From Litomosoides sigmodontis (Eukaryota; Nematoda; Chromadorea; Rhabditida; Onchocercidae): a DNA stretch of 64,000 nucleotides. The stretch is from NCBI GenBank assembly GCA_963070105.1, contig OY718805.1, forward strand, positions 5,762,001 to 5,826,000, given 5' to 3'. A program made the translations under genes and the position numbers. Below are positions 18,406 to 32,445 of the stretch, piece by piece (within the stretch, counting starts at the first letter, position 1; each line of letters starts with the position of its first letter). The notes under the pieces were generated by a model. The model searched no databases. It was not told where the DNA came from and saw only the letters and a program-made list of their open reading frames with translations.

Positions 18406-21400
18406 ATGTTGTATCTCGAAGATTTCTTGGAATGTGAGTTGCATGTTTGAAATTTAAATTTAGCTTTCGCAATTTGAATTTCTTCCATTAAAGATAATAT
18501 GAGTCAAGTTTTATTACAGTACTTGATCAGTTACCGGGTGAGTTGAGAGACAGAAGCACTGAGGTTCGAATGTTGGACCTGCGAGCTCAGCGTAAGTTGC
18601 TGAAAAAATTTTCATTTTTTAAAAGTTCTAGTGTCTTCCAAGCATATACCGAAAGCCATCAATCAATACGTTATTCTCCGATTTGTGGTTCATTTTGACA
18701 TTTTTTATTGAAAAGTGTAATGAAATGTAGATTCCATAATATTTCAATGTTGCATTGGAATTCAGTTTTCAGAATTGCATGAGCGCGCGAACAAAGAAAG
18801 GGACGAGTTCTTCGCTACGGGTGGCGCTCTTCCCCAAGATGTTAAAGTAAAGCGATACAATGAGATCTTGGAGGTGTGTTTCTAAATTACATTTTATGAT
18901 ACGTTTTATTTTAACACTTTCCTTTAATGAATTGTGTTGGAATAAATTTTGAATCTTGGGTTGAAGTTTGCTTTATATTATAGAGCTGTTTCCAAACATG
19001 TTTATAGAATTTTTAGATCTTTTTGTCGAGACTAGTTTGGTCGTAAATTTTAACGGGAGAATTAAAACACTTTTTTTTGTAGCTTTACGCACAAGCGAAA
19101 GCACTTTCGGCCGAAAAAGTAGCAATCTTAGATGTTTGCCATTCATTACTGCTGAAATATAGCCAAAAGTTGAACAAAGAAATACTGCACTTTAAATTGG
19201 AGCTCGAGGCTGATAATCCTGGCATCACTGAACAAATTGAAAGAAGTAAACATTAAAATCTTCCATTGTCCGTGATTGTAATGTTTTCGACAGAAATATT
19301 TTTTCCGTATTGATTTTAATTAAGCAACGGCTTCATAAAAATAAATGCAGAAAAGATATTTATCTATTTCTTTTCAGATATGTGCATTCCACATTGCTTG
19401 GATTGTTCATTTTTTAATCTGACTTTCTTCATTTTTTTTAACCAGTTATAGTTCTTTTCAGAATTCAATGAAGTAGAAAAGAATCTATTTCTTCAACGTA
19501 AAGAACGTAAGCTTTCTGTTTAAAAATTTTCGAAATTAGCGCTTAAAGATACGTATGTTTTGAATCAAGTATTCCTGAGGAATGGATGTTTAATCGCCTT
19601 TCAGGAAGGCGCAGGTATCGAGAAGCCAATGCTAATCTTACGGGTATGATAAACGGAAACTCAAATGCGTTGTCTGAGACATCAAGCACTGGTTCCCGTG
19701 GGCAGCGAGGTTTCTGTTCATATCCACTACTGTGACTACTTTTGCATTTCGTATTCATACTGTTCTCTACATGTAGGTTCATGTATTTGAAACCTGGATG
19801 TATTTGTTGTAGATTGTATGGCCTAAAGTTGATTTCAGGACAATTAAGTGACACATGCGAAGCTGGATTGGATCTAAGTACTCAGACGCAACAAAGTGGG
19901 AACAATATAGTGCTGTCAGCGGGGGCACACGACGTTGAACCTGGACCGAGCGGTAGCCGAGTGCATAATGTTACCAATGAGCGTGATTCTGATTTGCCCC
20001 CGCTGAAGGTAATCGTGGTGAGTTGACAAGAATACAAATCATGTTGCTACATTTGTTTAGTTATTACAACTGTAAAATATGGACTACAACTATTTTGCAA
20101 ATGTCACAAAACAATAATATGGCATTTTATTGGCACATATGGGTTACTGATATTAATTCTTAAATGTATTACTATATTTTTAAATAAATCTGTAAATGTT
20201 TATATTAGTGTGTTTTTAATAAGTAGATGAAATTAAAACTAAGTAATTGCATCATGTTGCACATCTTAAATTACTGTGAATAGTTTCTACATAGCATGAA
20301 TAAGAGGCATACATAGCACAAACACAGTGACCAATATTGCATCTAAAAACACTAATTTGTTAAGAATTTTATGCTATTAAACCGTTCACAAAATTAAGTT
20401 TCATACATTGCGGTTTTTTTTTTCACTTTGATTATTTTGCTTCTTGATGATCTCGATTTTGTGAACTACAAAAGATCCAAGTATGGCATGATATTTTGGT
20501 AGTATGAGTGGTTGAAGTGATTTGCATGCATTTTTAATAAATAAAACTTAGGCACTCATTTTACAGAGACGATCACTTGTCACTCCTCAAAAAATTATTG
20601 GTATTAGTAGTATTCATTCTTCAACTCCAGTAAATGCTCAGCCAATAGCAAGCAGTATTTCTGATCGTGGTTGGTTGTCTAATTATCAAAATTTCATTTA
20701 TTTTTACCTTATTATTAGTATGATGCTGATTTCTGGTGTAAGTTTTGCTTCAAAAACAAGCTTGTTGCTATTTTCTACCGAATGCAGATCTTAACCCTTG
20801 TTACTTCACATTTCATTGATTAGTTTAATTTTCATTACTGAAGGCCGTCAAACTTTTGCATATTTTCAAAGCAGATTTCAAAGGCGATAATTGGACCAGT
20901 AGCCCAAGTCAAACTCCATCTACCTCTTCAGTACAGTTTCCAGTACATCCTTCCAAAATCACATCAAATGTTAGTTTCAAAGAACACTTTTCCAGAAAAT
21001 TTCATGGTAGTTCATCTTGCATTTGCAAATGTATTGGCCGTACTTAATATTATCACGTTTTCTTACCTGGTTGTTACACAAGAAGAGATTTTGTGATCTT
21101 TTTATTTGTCTCCTTTTTAGTATTTTCGATTTATGCAATAGGTACTAAACTTTTATGCTCACTAGATGCTCACATTGTATGGTTAGCGGTACATTGCAAT
21201 AAATCGTAACTTGTGATTTGGGAAAGTTTATTCGAATTACAGTTAGATTTAATCAGGTTTGATCGATTGTGTTAAAACATTCAAAAATTTTGTGGTTGTC
21301 TATCAAATCCCTGTTAAGTAAATCATAATACTTCATGGTAACGTGTAGAAGTTCATGTGGATCATGCAAGGTTCCTATTATTTTAAAATAGTAACGTTTG

Positions 21401-22989
21401 AAACACAAGTATCATGACCGCGAAAGTACCAAAAACAAAATACTATTTTAGCCAAGTACCTTTACCGGAACATCTGGACATTCTGCTCCGGGACAGTCAA
21501 TGATGTCACTTGCCGTCCAAGAAAGTCGACATGGTCGTCCAAGGAAGTAGCTTTTCTTTCTGTATTAATTGCCATGATTACTTGATTACAATTATAACTT
21601 TTAAGAACAGGTTTGCTGAACAGTGCCCTGTTTATATATGCATATCCTAAATTCTTCGACTGAAATAATAGGTAGTTATGCTTTAGGCTAACCTCTAGAG
21701 CTCAGGAGATGTTGTACACTATGCAGCGGCATGAGCGTCGTGCAACAAGTCTTACCACTACGTGTTCACCTGAGCTAATACAGGGAAGTGACGATGAATC
21801 TGATTCAGACCGACGTGTATGGTGTTTTTGTCGTGAAGTAGGTTTCCATTCTTATTTGAGTAATGAGGTGTTAGGAAAGGAAAATCCTAAGTTTGCATAA
21901 AGTTTGAGTTCTTTAAAACAGTATCCTTTCCGTCTACCATAGCGCAATGTAAGAAAGCCAAAGATAATCCTGATTTTAGCAAAAATTAGGATTTCATAGG
22001 AAAATTAGCAAAAATTAGATTTTCATGGGAAATTATCACTGGAGAAAGAGAGGGATGGGAAGAAACGATTTCCCAAAAATGAAATTATTCAATTAAAAGT
22101 TTAAAGTACGAATTTTAGAAATTTTTGTTGCAGAAGATGGTTTTTTAGTATCTTTTGAGCGAATGTAGTTTTCAATCTTGTTTTCTTATCGAGTTTTTTT
22201 AATAGCATCAGTGTCGGATATTGAGGAAAGAGATTTGGGGAAGTTTTGTAGTATGTAGATTACAATTTATTTTGTTGTATTACTGACAAAATATATCACT
22301 TCACCTCCACTAATCTTAGTAGTAGCGATAATAGTACATATAGCATACTAGTATCATTGTCACTTCTATCGTATTCGTTGCAAAAATAATTACGACGAAG
22401 TGGTAGTTCGTTCTTCATGTTACGAAAGAAATTAATTGTCAGAAAAATGACGGTTGGTGAAAAAGGATGTGAACATGAAAAAATATAGTAGAAAAAAATG
22501 GTAAGGAATAGGATCATGTTCTAAAACATATGTTCTATGAGACTCAAGCGTCTGAAATTTTATGACAGGCTTTTCGTGTATAGTGGTAATCTTTTTTTGA
22601 ACTTATCTTGTGGAAAGCTCAAACAGCTTGTTAAACAGGCGAGAGCTTGAGGTCTGAAAGTGGTTCATCTTAAAGCTCTTTAAGGCTACAATATTGGACA
22701 AAAATAATTATTAAATGGTATGTAAAAGGATTTTGGTGGGTGATGTTTTTGGTGTTTTGAAGACATGATATACTAATCGGCGCGTTTAAGATTGTTTGCT
22801 TTTTGTTGATCTGATCATTTTTAGAAAGGATATGGCTCAATGGTAGCTTGCGATGATCCATCGTGTCGTTACGAGTGGTTCCATTATGGATGTGTTAACG
22901 TTATCGAAAAGCCTAAAGGCAAATGGTACTGTCCAGAGTGTGCACCAAAAAATTCAGGATCTGAAGTGACTGGCATAAGCAAGGCATAA
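18406..22989 (+). CDS. ing-3: Inhibitor of growth protein 3 (ING3), PHD-finger chromatin reader
   Basis: Predicted about 429-residue ING3 protein. ING3 is a subunit of the NuA4/TIP60 acetyltransferase complex, whose PHD finger reads histone H3 trimethyl-Lys4. Exons: 18406-18433, 18520-18591, 18773-18873, 19083-19245, 19462-19506, 19605-19709, 19839-20008, 20567-20666, 20875-20969, 21452-21546, 21687-21837, 22825-22989; phases agree. The N-terminus MLYLEDFLELLDQLPGELRD and the later KLELEADNPGITEQIER closely follow the ING3 N-terminal domain. A Ser/Thr/Pro-rich linker of about 240 residues follows. The C-terminal PHD has the full C4HC3 set: C371, C373, C384, C389, H395, C398, C411, C414, with WFHYGC and WYCPEC. 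It ends about 15 residues after the finger. Uncertain points: exon 5 may end at 19497, exon 7 at 20017, and linker exons 8-10 rest on phase and composition more than on similarity. Confidence 0.93.
21978..22035. repeat. Two-copy tandem repeat, 29-bp period, in ING3 intron 11
   Basis: The motif AGCAAAAATTAG followed by a TTTCAT-containing half occurs at 21978 and again at 22007 with a few substitutions. It is a simple local duplication within an intron. No function is suggested by the sequence. Confidence 0.7.
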
Positions 22990-25464
22990 ACTGCGTTTTA
23001 TTTTCGGTTACCACATTATTCCTTAAGCTGTCTGTTCCTTCATTTCAGGTTTAGGTTGTTTTTCTTTTTTAACTTAGAAAGAGGTAGAGCTTGGATGAAT
23101 TCCTGTACTGTACACTGTTGCATCGTTTTTGTTCAGGAATTACTCTTTACTCAGTCATGAAGTTATACAGTAACTTTAGTTACTTCTTACTGATATTATG
23201 CTTTTGTTATTAGTAATTTATTATATGCTGTTGTTGATCTTTATGATATACCAAGTGCTATCATAATATTATATCTTAGCTACCTCATATTTCTACTTGC
23301 CGCAAAAGTTGTGTGCGCTTCCATGTAAAAATACATTTTATTAAAATAACTTAGTGAGACACATAATTCCGGTGCTAAAGCTTGGACAATTTTTGTGTTG
23401 TTACTTATTCTTAAATATTTTTCGTTTCGTTTATTTTCTGCGGGCATCATTGTTTACTGTCATCATCGCGGTTCTCTATTCTCTGGCAATTCTATTCTTA
23501 AAATGATGATATTAAGGGTAAACCATTTATTTATTACTTGTTTTAATCCGCTTCCACGAAAGAGTAATTGGAGGTGCTCACCAGCTTATTCGGTTACTGC
23601 TTCTTAGTGTCTTTTTTGCTTAGTTGAAACTTCTTGGAACATATATTGCCTCGGCATTCTGGTTTTCCTCATTGCTCATCTGGAATTGCAACTAATATAA
23701 AGTCTGTTGAAAATTTCTTCTGTTAATAACTCTTTTTCACTTAAGAAACATGCCATCAGCATTCTCATTCTTATTTGTATTCTAATTTTTCTCATTACTG
23801 TTGTTATCGTTATTATTGCTATTGCAGTGGTTATTATCAGCACTGTTTCTGCTTTTACACATTTCCAACGCATTTAAAAATGAAATAAATTTTCATGTAA
23901 CTTTTCATAATAGTTTCTTTGAATTTAAGGACCACAAAGTGAAACTAAATAACATAAGAAATAAGGGAATCAAATAATGTAAAATGGCCTCAATCGCAAA
24001 AGCCAATAGATTTTAAAAATAAGTGAAAACAAATTAAAGGCAATTAGAGATGATGATAATAAACATGGAATATTTTTCAAAATTCCCCACGTGATGACAA
24101 ATGTGATTTAAATATATATAACACTGAGATATTATTCATTATATAATTGATTTTAGCCGTGAAATGGCTGCTTCCGCAGAAAATGTAATTGAGGTATTTC
24201 TGATGTTGGAAGTTTTTGCTTGTACTAAGAACTTTTACACAATCGACCTGCGAAGGTCGGTAATTGAACATCTTTAAATACTTTTCAAAATTCTTCACCT
24301 GTCGACGAATGTGCCTCAAAAACATGTATAGAACGAACTGCACGAGCCAGGGGAAGGGGTTCAGTAAGCTTTTAATTGAAAAGCATAATATATGATATTC
24401 TCGTTTCAGGGAACTAGACATGTAACGAAAGATGATTTGTTTGGCTTGAATACAACAGTAATTGATTTAATTTTCTTTTTTTGTTCCACTGAAGCGTACA
24501 TCAAACAGATCAGGGACTTCTCTTATTGATATTCATTTTAACTCTTACAATTTTACCAGGACAGTTTAAGCATGTCGCAACATTGTGATCAAATCAATTG
24601 ATATCACTTTGAATTTACTTTCTTAACACGTTTCGACTATTTTGTAAATCTAGTGAAAACCATCATTGAGCTTTATATTCTTATTCAACCTTCTCAATCT
24701 TCCATATTTCAAACCAAAAAAAAAATCGAATAAGAAAACCTATTTGTATTTTAGATGATCATACCATTAAATGCATACATCCTGAAAATGATTGGTAAAT
24801 CGGACTCCATGGACGTAAATTTCAGCTCCGTTAATCCTATCAACTTACTTTTGGTGATTATTTGCGATCGATCAGTGGCTATAATTTAGAAAGCATTTTC
24901 AACTGTCTTAGAAAAGCCATGGGAAAGGTATAAGAAGAAAAGGGTGGAAGAAAGAAAGAGAATAGCACACAGTCTCGTCGATTAAGTGAACAGTTCATAT
25001 TTCTCCTTTCACATCAGTCAGTGTAAATTGGATCATTGACGGACAATTAAAATTGCAGCGTCTAAACAAAACGAAACCAGAAATGATATACTTCAACCTA
25101 TTTTCCGAAGCACCCGCACCAATATGGTTTCAGGTGCTCTGGTTTCCTCTCACCACTTTCTGTTAATCACGAACTCCCAGTATATCCACGGCAATTAGAG
25201 CATCTTTTCCTTCAACTCATCTCACTCATTTTAGTTTCATTCAGCCGTTAAATTACTAGCAATTTTCATCATTTTATATTTGCTTTCGTACGCTATTCTA
25301 ATGGCTATTATCGTATGTGAAAGGACCTGGCGCTACCGGCGCTCTTTCCAAATGACAAGGCGAAGAAGAGAGACGGCTAAAGCAAAGTTTCGCGTAATAT
25401 ATTTTTAACTATCAAATCATTTCCTCCACTGAAATTAAAGCAAACGCACTAATTATCCTTACAG

Positions 25465-25548
25465 ACAATTGCTGGAAACGTGCGGCAAATACGCGACTTG
25501 CAAGCTGCAAGAGAAGGAACTGAAAATGAACAGAAATTATTCAACCAG
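25465..25548 (+). other. Exon-like segment, unassigned
   Basis: An 84-nt segment bounded by TTACAG before and CAG|GTGAAAT after. It is open in two of three frames, and its length is a multiple of three. The frame reading RQIRDLQAAREGTENEQKLF looks like a charged helix. No partner exon or family was recognised. It might be an untranslated or alternative 5' exon of the gene at 27047, or chance. Confidence 0.2.
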
Positions 25549-27024
25549 GTGAAATTATTTAATAAATATTCTCGAAAAGAAAGGTACTTCAGGACACGAC
25601 ACGTCAAAGCATACCTCTATTGTCCTGCTTCTCGAAATTTTTATTTCTCCAATGAAATGAGTTTCCAAATTTCGCTAGATATTTTTTCTTCGGAATCATT
25701 GAATTTGAAGTTGCTCGGACTTTAATGTCAGTTTGATTTCACAGTTACTCTAAAAAAAAGCGCAATTTTTAACTGACCTGAAATATAACTGAGAATATAA
25801 CCTCATTGAAATGCACGACGAATGCTATTCAGATTTGGAACGATCTTCGCTGTAAATATCAACCAAATCGAGGAGAAAAAATTGAAATGCTTTTTCCAAA
25901 TGATTTCGATAACTGCAACGCATCGCAAAACACGTAAAGTGATATTCTGAAGACACGCAAGACTATCATTGTCATAATGCCCTTAGAGTTCCTATGTGAC
26001 ATTACCAGCAATGTGAAAACGAAACGACTTGCATTTCTATTTTATGCAATTTCCAATACCATCAACGGTATTGGTGGTAAAATGAAGAGGGCGATTTTAA
26101 AGGAAAATTTTCATTTCAAATGATACCACAATGAGTGATAGATAGAATTTTCAGCATTTATATTAGGCTAAACTTGCTGCCAGCAACTACACAGAAGTAA
26201 TGTGGCAGATGGAAGTAGTTCGTTTCGTTGTTCCTTTCGATGTATGCAGTTAAATGAGTGAATGATAGAGTGATAACATCATTTAGCATTGCTGGCTTCT
26301 TCGTTCTATTTTTTTCGCCTGATAAAAGGATCATTTTTTTTGCTGTTTATTTTCCTTCAGTGATCTCTCCGTGGTTCAAATGTTGGCACACGCCCGTCTC
26401 CCTATTATCACTTTGCTCATTTTAGGCCACCAACAGCAGCTTAGCGCGCGGTACTTTAAGCACCGTTCAAATGAAGTGAAGAAATGAGCTAGCAGCTGGC
26501 GGTCAATGCTTAATAAGATCATTCAGGTTTATGGGACTAACTTTTTTGCATAATGAGCTCCCCTGAAGCGTTCTCACCAGGGATTCGGGATTCGCATGGC
26601 TTGCCGGGATATAGACGTGACGCGTAAATGGCTGGCAAGGTAGTAACCAGTACCAGCGATTGGAGCTTCACCGATGGGTCATTTGTCACTCATATGCAGC
26701 CTTCTCATTGCCACTTCCATGATAGACGGCCACATACTGTTAGACAAACTTGTCCTTTTATCAAACATACCTTATTTTATTCGCAAGTCTTTCATTGGAG
26801 TATATATGCTTTTGAATTGGGCAGGAAGGACGGGTTTTTCATCTCCGACGTCCAAATGATTTTGCGGGAATAAACAAGATGCTGTCGCCAAAGAACTGTA
26901 CAGCTTCTTGCACCTCGAGCATCTAGTTCAAATTCGGGTTTCTCGCCTGACACAATGTTGTTTGTTGTATGGTATTTAGGAATGTGTATCACTGCGGATG
27001 TCTCAAATGAAAATTTGTGAAATT

Positions 27025-27034
27025 TTCAATTTAG
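27025..27034 (+). promoter_or_regulatory. Candidate spliced-leader acceptor of spermidine synthase
   Basis: TTTCAATTTAG ends at 27034, 12 nt before the start codon, with no upstream coding exon required. The position suits nematode trans-splicing. A cis-spliced 5' untranslated exon is the alternative. Confidence 0.4.
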
Positions 27035-27046
27035 GAAAAGTGAAGG

Positions 27047-29218
<2,172 letters not shown>

Positions 29219-32200
29219 GAAATGGGTTATTTTGTTAGTGTCTAAGATCATTACCCTAAAAACTGCACGCACTTACTACGGCGACCATTTTTTAAATCAT
29301 TATAAGCAAATAATTTATGATGAAGAAGCAAACATTGTTCATTTTTAGATCATATGTACTATGCTATTAAGACACTAATACACGTGAGGCACAGATAATT
29401 TTGTTCTGACATTTTTCTTGAAATGCGTTCCGAAAAGTTCAATTCTGTAAAAAATTCTTCCAGGCATTATGTGTGTGATTTAAAGGCAAAAGTAAGGATT
29501 CGTTCTCAGTATCGATGGAAGTAGTGAAAATCAAGGAAATGTGTTAAATCGTTTCCTGTTTCTCAACACTTCAACTATGCATGCTACCAGTAATCATTCC
29601 CTGTTAATTTTCAATTGTGTCCTTAGGGACGAAAGATCAGAAAAAACCCTAATAAGCTGAGGCTATTCTCATTGATCATTTGTTTATCATTTCCGTTTTT
29701 ACAACAGCGTGCACGAATGAACGCACTTTCTATCTTTTCGTTGTTGACCTTGCTTTGTTGTGCAACGAATAACAATGAATGAACTGACCCTTGGAAATGA
29801 GTTTATCGCGATAGGTAGTCTGTACTGATCCATTTTACGATAATACGAACACCGAATGTGGTGTATAAATAAAGATCTGAAGTCCTAACTAATCATATTC
29901 ATATGAGAGAGGTCATAATCGAGAACCACCGGGAACTGGTTTTGATAATCTCTGTAACGTTCAAAGAGGACAGATCACTTAGAAAATAAGAAAATATTTC
30001 CATATAGTGGTGTCGCTTTTTGTTGGGGGTCCACAGAATGTCGGAAATTGTAATGAATGCGATGATTACAAGAATCAACGGAAGTTTGAAGCAGAAAGAG
30101 GTGATGCATGATGCTACTGACACTGTCAATTAGAGGTATATAGTCCAAGACGACTTGATTTGAATTGATTGAATTCAAAGTGCTTTAAATTAACTGGAGC
30201 AATCTCCTGATGAAAGTATATATCGTTGGCATAGTTGTAGCAGTCATGATAACGAGTTGATGGTAGATACCACATTGTAAATGAAATAATTCGTCTGTTG
30301 GACTAAGTTTATTCGGGTTTAGTGCTGTGAATTTATTCAGTTGGTTCTCATTACTTTGTTTCTGGTTGTTTGATTAAAAGGTTGGCCAATTCTATTAAAA
30401 CCAACTTTTTTATCATCGATACACAAACGATGAATTGCTACCACCCACTTGCACCATGACCACATTCATCACCAGTATGCTTTCTACTAATCTCAGTATA
30501 ACTACTGTTTTTAATACTACAGCTATTACTAATTGTTTTGGGAGGTAAAGTTTTTTGAACTTATTTATAAGTTTTCCAAAACATCCCTCGATAAGCAGCA
30601 AGACTGATCATAAAGGCGAGTGGAAAAACAAGTGCAAGTGGTCACAATGTCCATCCATAATGACGCCACATACTTCCCTTATGCGACTTCATCATTCTTC
30701 GTGCCTGAGGTAGCAGTCGTAACTAACACATAAAGATAAAGGTTACGTTTTTTTCACCAACGATTTGCTTTCTAACTTTAACGTATCACTTCCAAAATCA
30801 AAATCTTAATTGTCCGGGTAAGTTGCAGCTTTCGGATGGTTAAAAAATTCTATAAACATGCTTTGCATAAATCTGCACCGCTCCACCATCTCCACCACAA
30901 AAGAAAATTGATTTCGTTTGATTTATTCATTGACAGTTCGAAGATTCCTACGAAACGAATTCAGTCCCCTCTCGATAAAGGCGTTCCAAGTTTGAAATAG
31001 TCCTTACGTAGTCTATTGGGGAACGTTTACCTTTTCAGTGTTCCAATATTACTATATGTTTATTATTTTGTCAAATGCAAAACGTTTCCGCTAATATAAT
31101 AGAAATATATCAAAAATATGGATAATGGATGAAGCAGCGAATAAAACTTTCAAACAAGAAACAAGAGGACTTTACATCACGGGTGTTGAATAAAGTACGA
31201 AAGGATAGAACAGTAGACGTTTTGTCTAATGACAAACACATGGTGGAGAAAATAATCTTCCCAGGTGGCACATTGTCAGATCTGCGCAACTTTCGAATTA
31301 AAATATTTGAAGTAGATTAGCTTTATTTTGGTTCTTGGGCACTTGTGAAATTAAGGGAGTTTTACGTAGTTTTTATTTGGTTTTACGTATGGGACATCTA
31401 ATTCAAGGATATCGATTTTATGAATCGTAAGAAACAGCTGGCTAGAGCCTCAGAAAATTATTCAGAACTTCCGATACAAATATGCACATGTGCCGATGGG
31501 TGAAAACAAACAGACATAGTCGATTAGTATTTAAAAAAAAAGCTACTGATACACGCACATGTGCGGTACTACTTCTAAAAAGGAGAATGGCCGTTCAATA
31601 TTTGGTTCACATTGTCTTTCATTGACGTTAACAGAGTGTCGGCGTTAATTAAAATACAAGTCTCAGCAAATCTCCGAACCACTAAAAATCCGTAGAGACC
31701 GTCAGATATTCCAAATATTACAAAGTAGTGAAAGTACGGCTGAAACTTCACAACTACTTCAACATATGAAAAGATTAAAGGATTTTGAAAAAAAGACTGG
31801 GATAGCAATTGCGTTCATCTGGATTATGAACAGATAGTTTGCTGAAAATAGTATTATCTATTAAATTTTCTGCACACAGATGAGACGCCAATTCTTCAAA
31901 AACCTTAAAGCATTTATTTTTTAAAAAGCATTTAAAAATACCGTTGGGTTTATATCCCGGTGTCCCTAAGACGAATGCAAATACAATTTAATTCCTTCGT
32001 GATTTTACCCCTCATCTCCTCACCGTTTAAAAAAAAAAAACAGCATAAAAGTTTTACCACCCGAGATTGAAATCAACACTTTTTAAAATCACCAACATAT
32101 GCAAAGAGTTTTAATTTCAGAAATAGGATAGAGAAGATTTCAAAATTTCAGATATCAAATAAGCGCGCTTCTTCATGCAGAAAACAAATATTTTCTGGAA

Positions 32201-32445
32201 AAAAGGCATCATGCAAATAATTAATGAAAAAAACAGCGAAAAACTCACAACTGCATACAAATAGCCATTCTTAAACTTTCAAATTATGAAATACGTTGAA
32301 TGGCTACGAATCCAAGACTTTCTACTAATTCAGCGCCAGATTTAGATAGGTGATAAAATCTTTTTGAACTACATTGGTGGTGCGAATTATGAATCTAGAA
32401 CCTAACCAAAATCCTGACGAATCATTTTCGTATATCCAAAAAGGT
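29219..32445. other. Interval between convergent spermidine synthase and DAB genes
   Basis: About 3.2 kb between two convergent genes. No gene is recognised. It contains the two 3' ends: an AATAAA at 29868-29873 on the plus strand, 650 nt after the spermidine synthase stop, and a minus-strand one at 31913-31918. Confidence 0.5.
31913..31918 (-). terminator. Candidate poly(A) signal of the DAB gene
   Basis: Minus-strand AATAAA about 530 nt downstream of the DAB stop codon. It is plausible by position only. Confidence 0.3.

Larger units (their letters stand above)
22990..27046. other. Intergenic interval between ING3 and spermidine synthase
   Basis: About 4 kb with no gene I recognise. It includes the ING3 3' untranslated region, for which I saw no clear nearby AATAAA. 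It also holds an 84-nt exon-like segment at 25465-25548 that I cannot assign. The part at about 26380-26960 is less AT-rich than its surroundings and may be promoter DNA of the next gene. Confidence 0.5.

Noticed and set aside
24077..24421. 114-codon minus-strand frame
   Set aside because: No similarity, no splice context and no conserved motif; likely chance in intergenic DNA.
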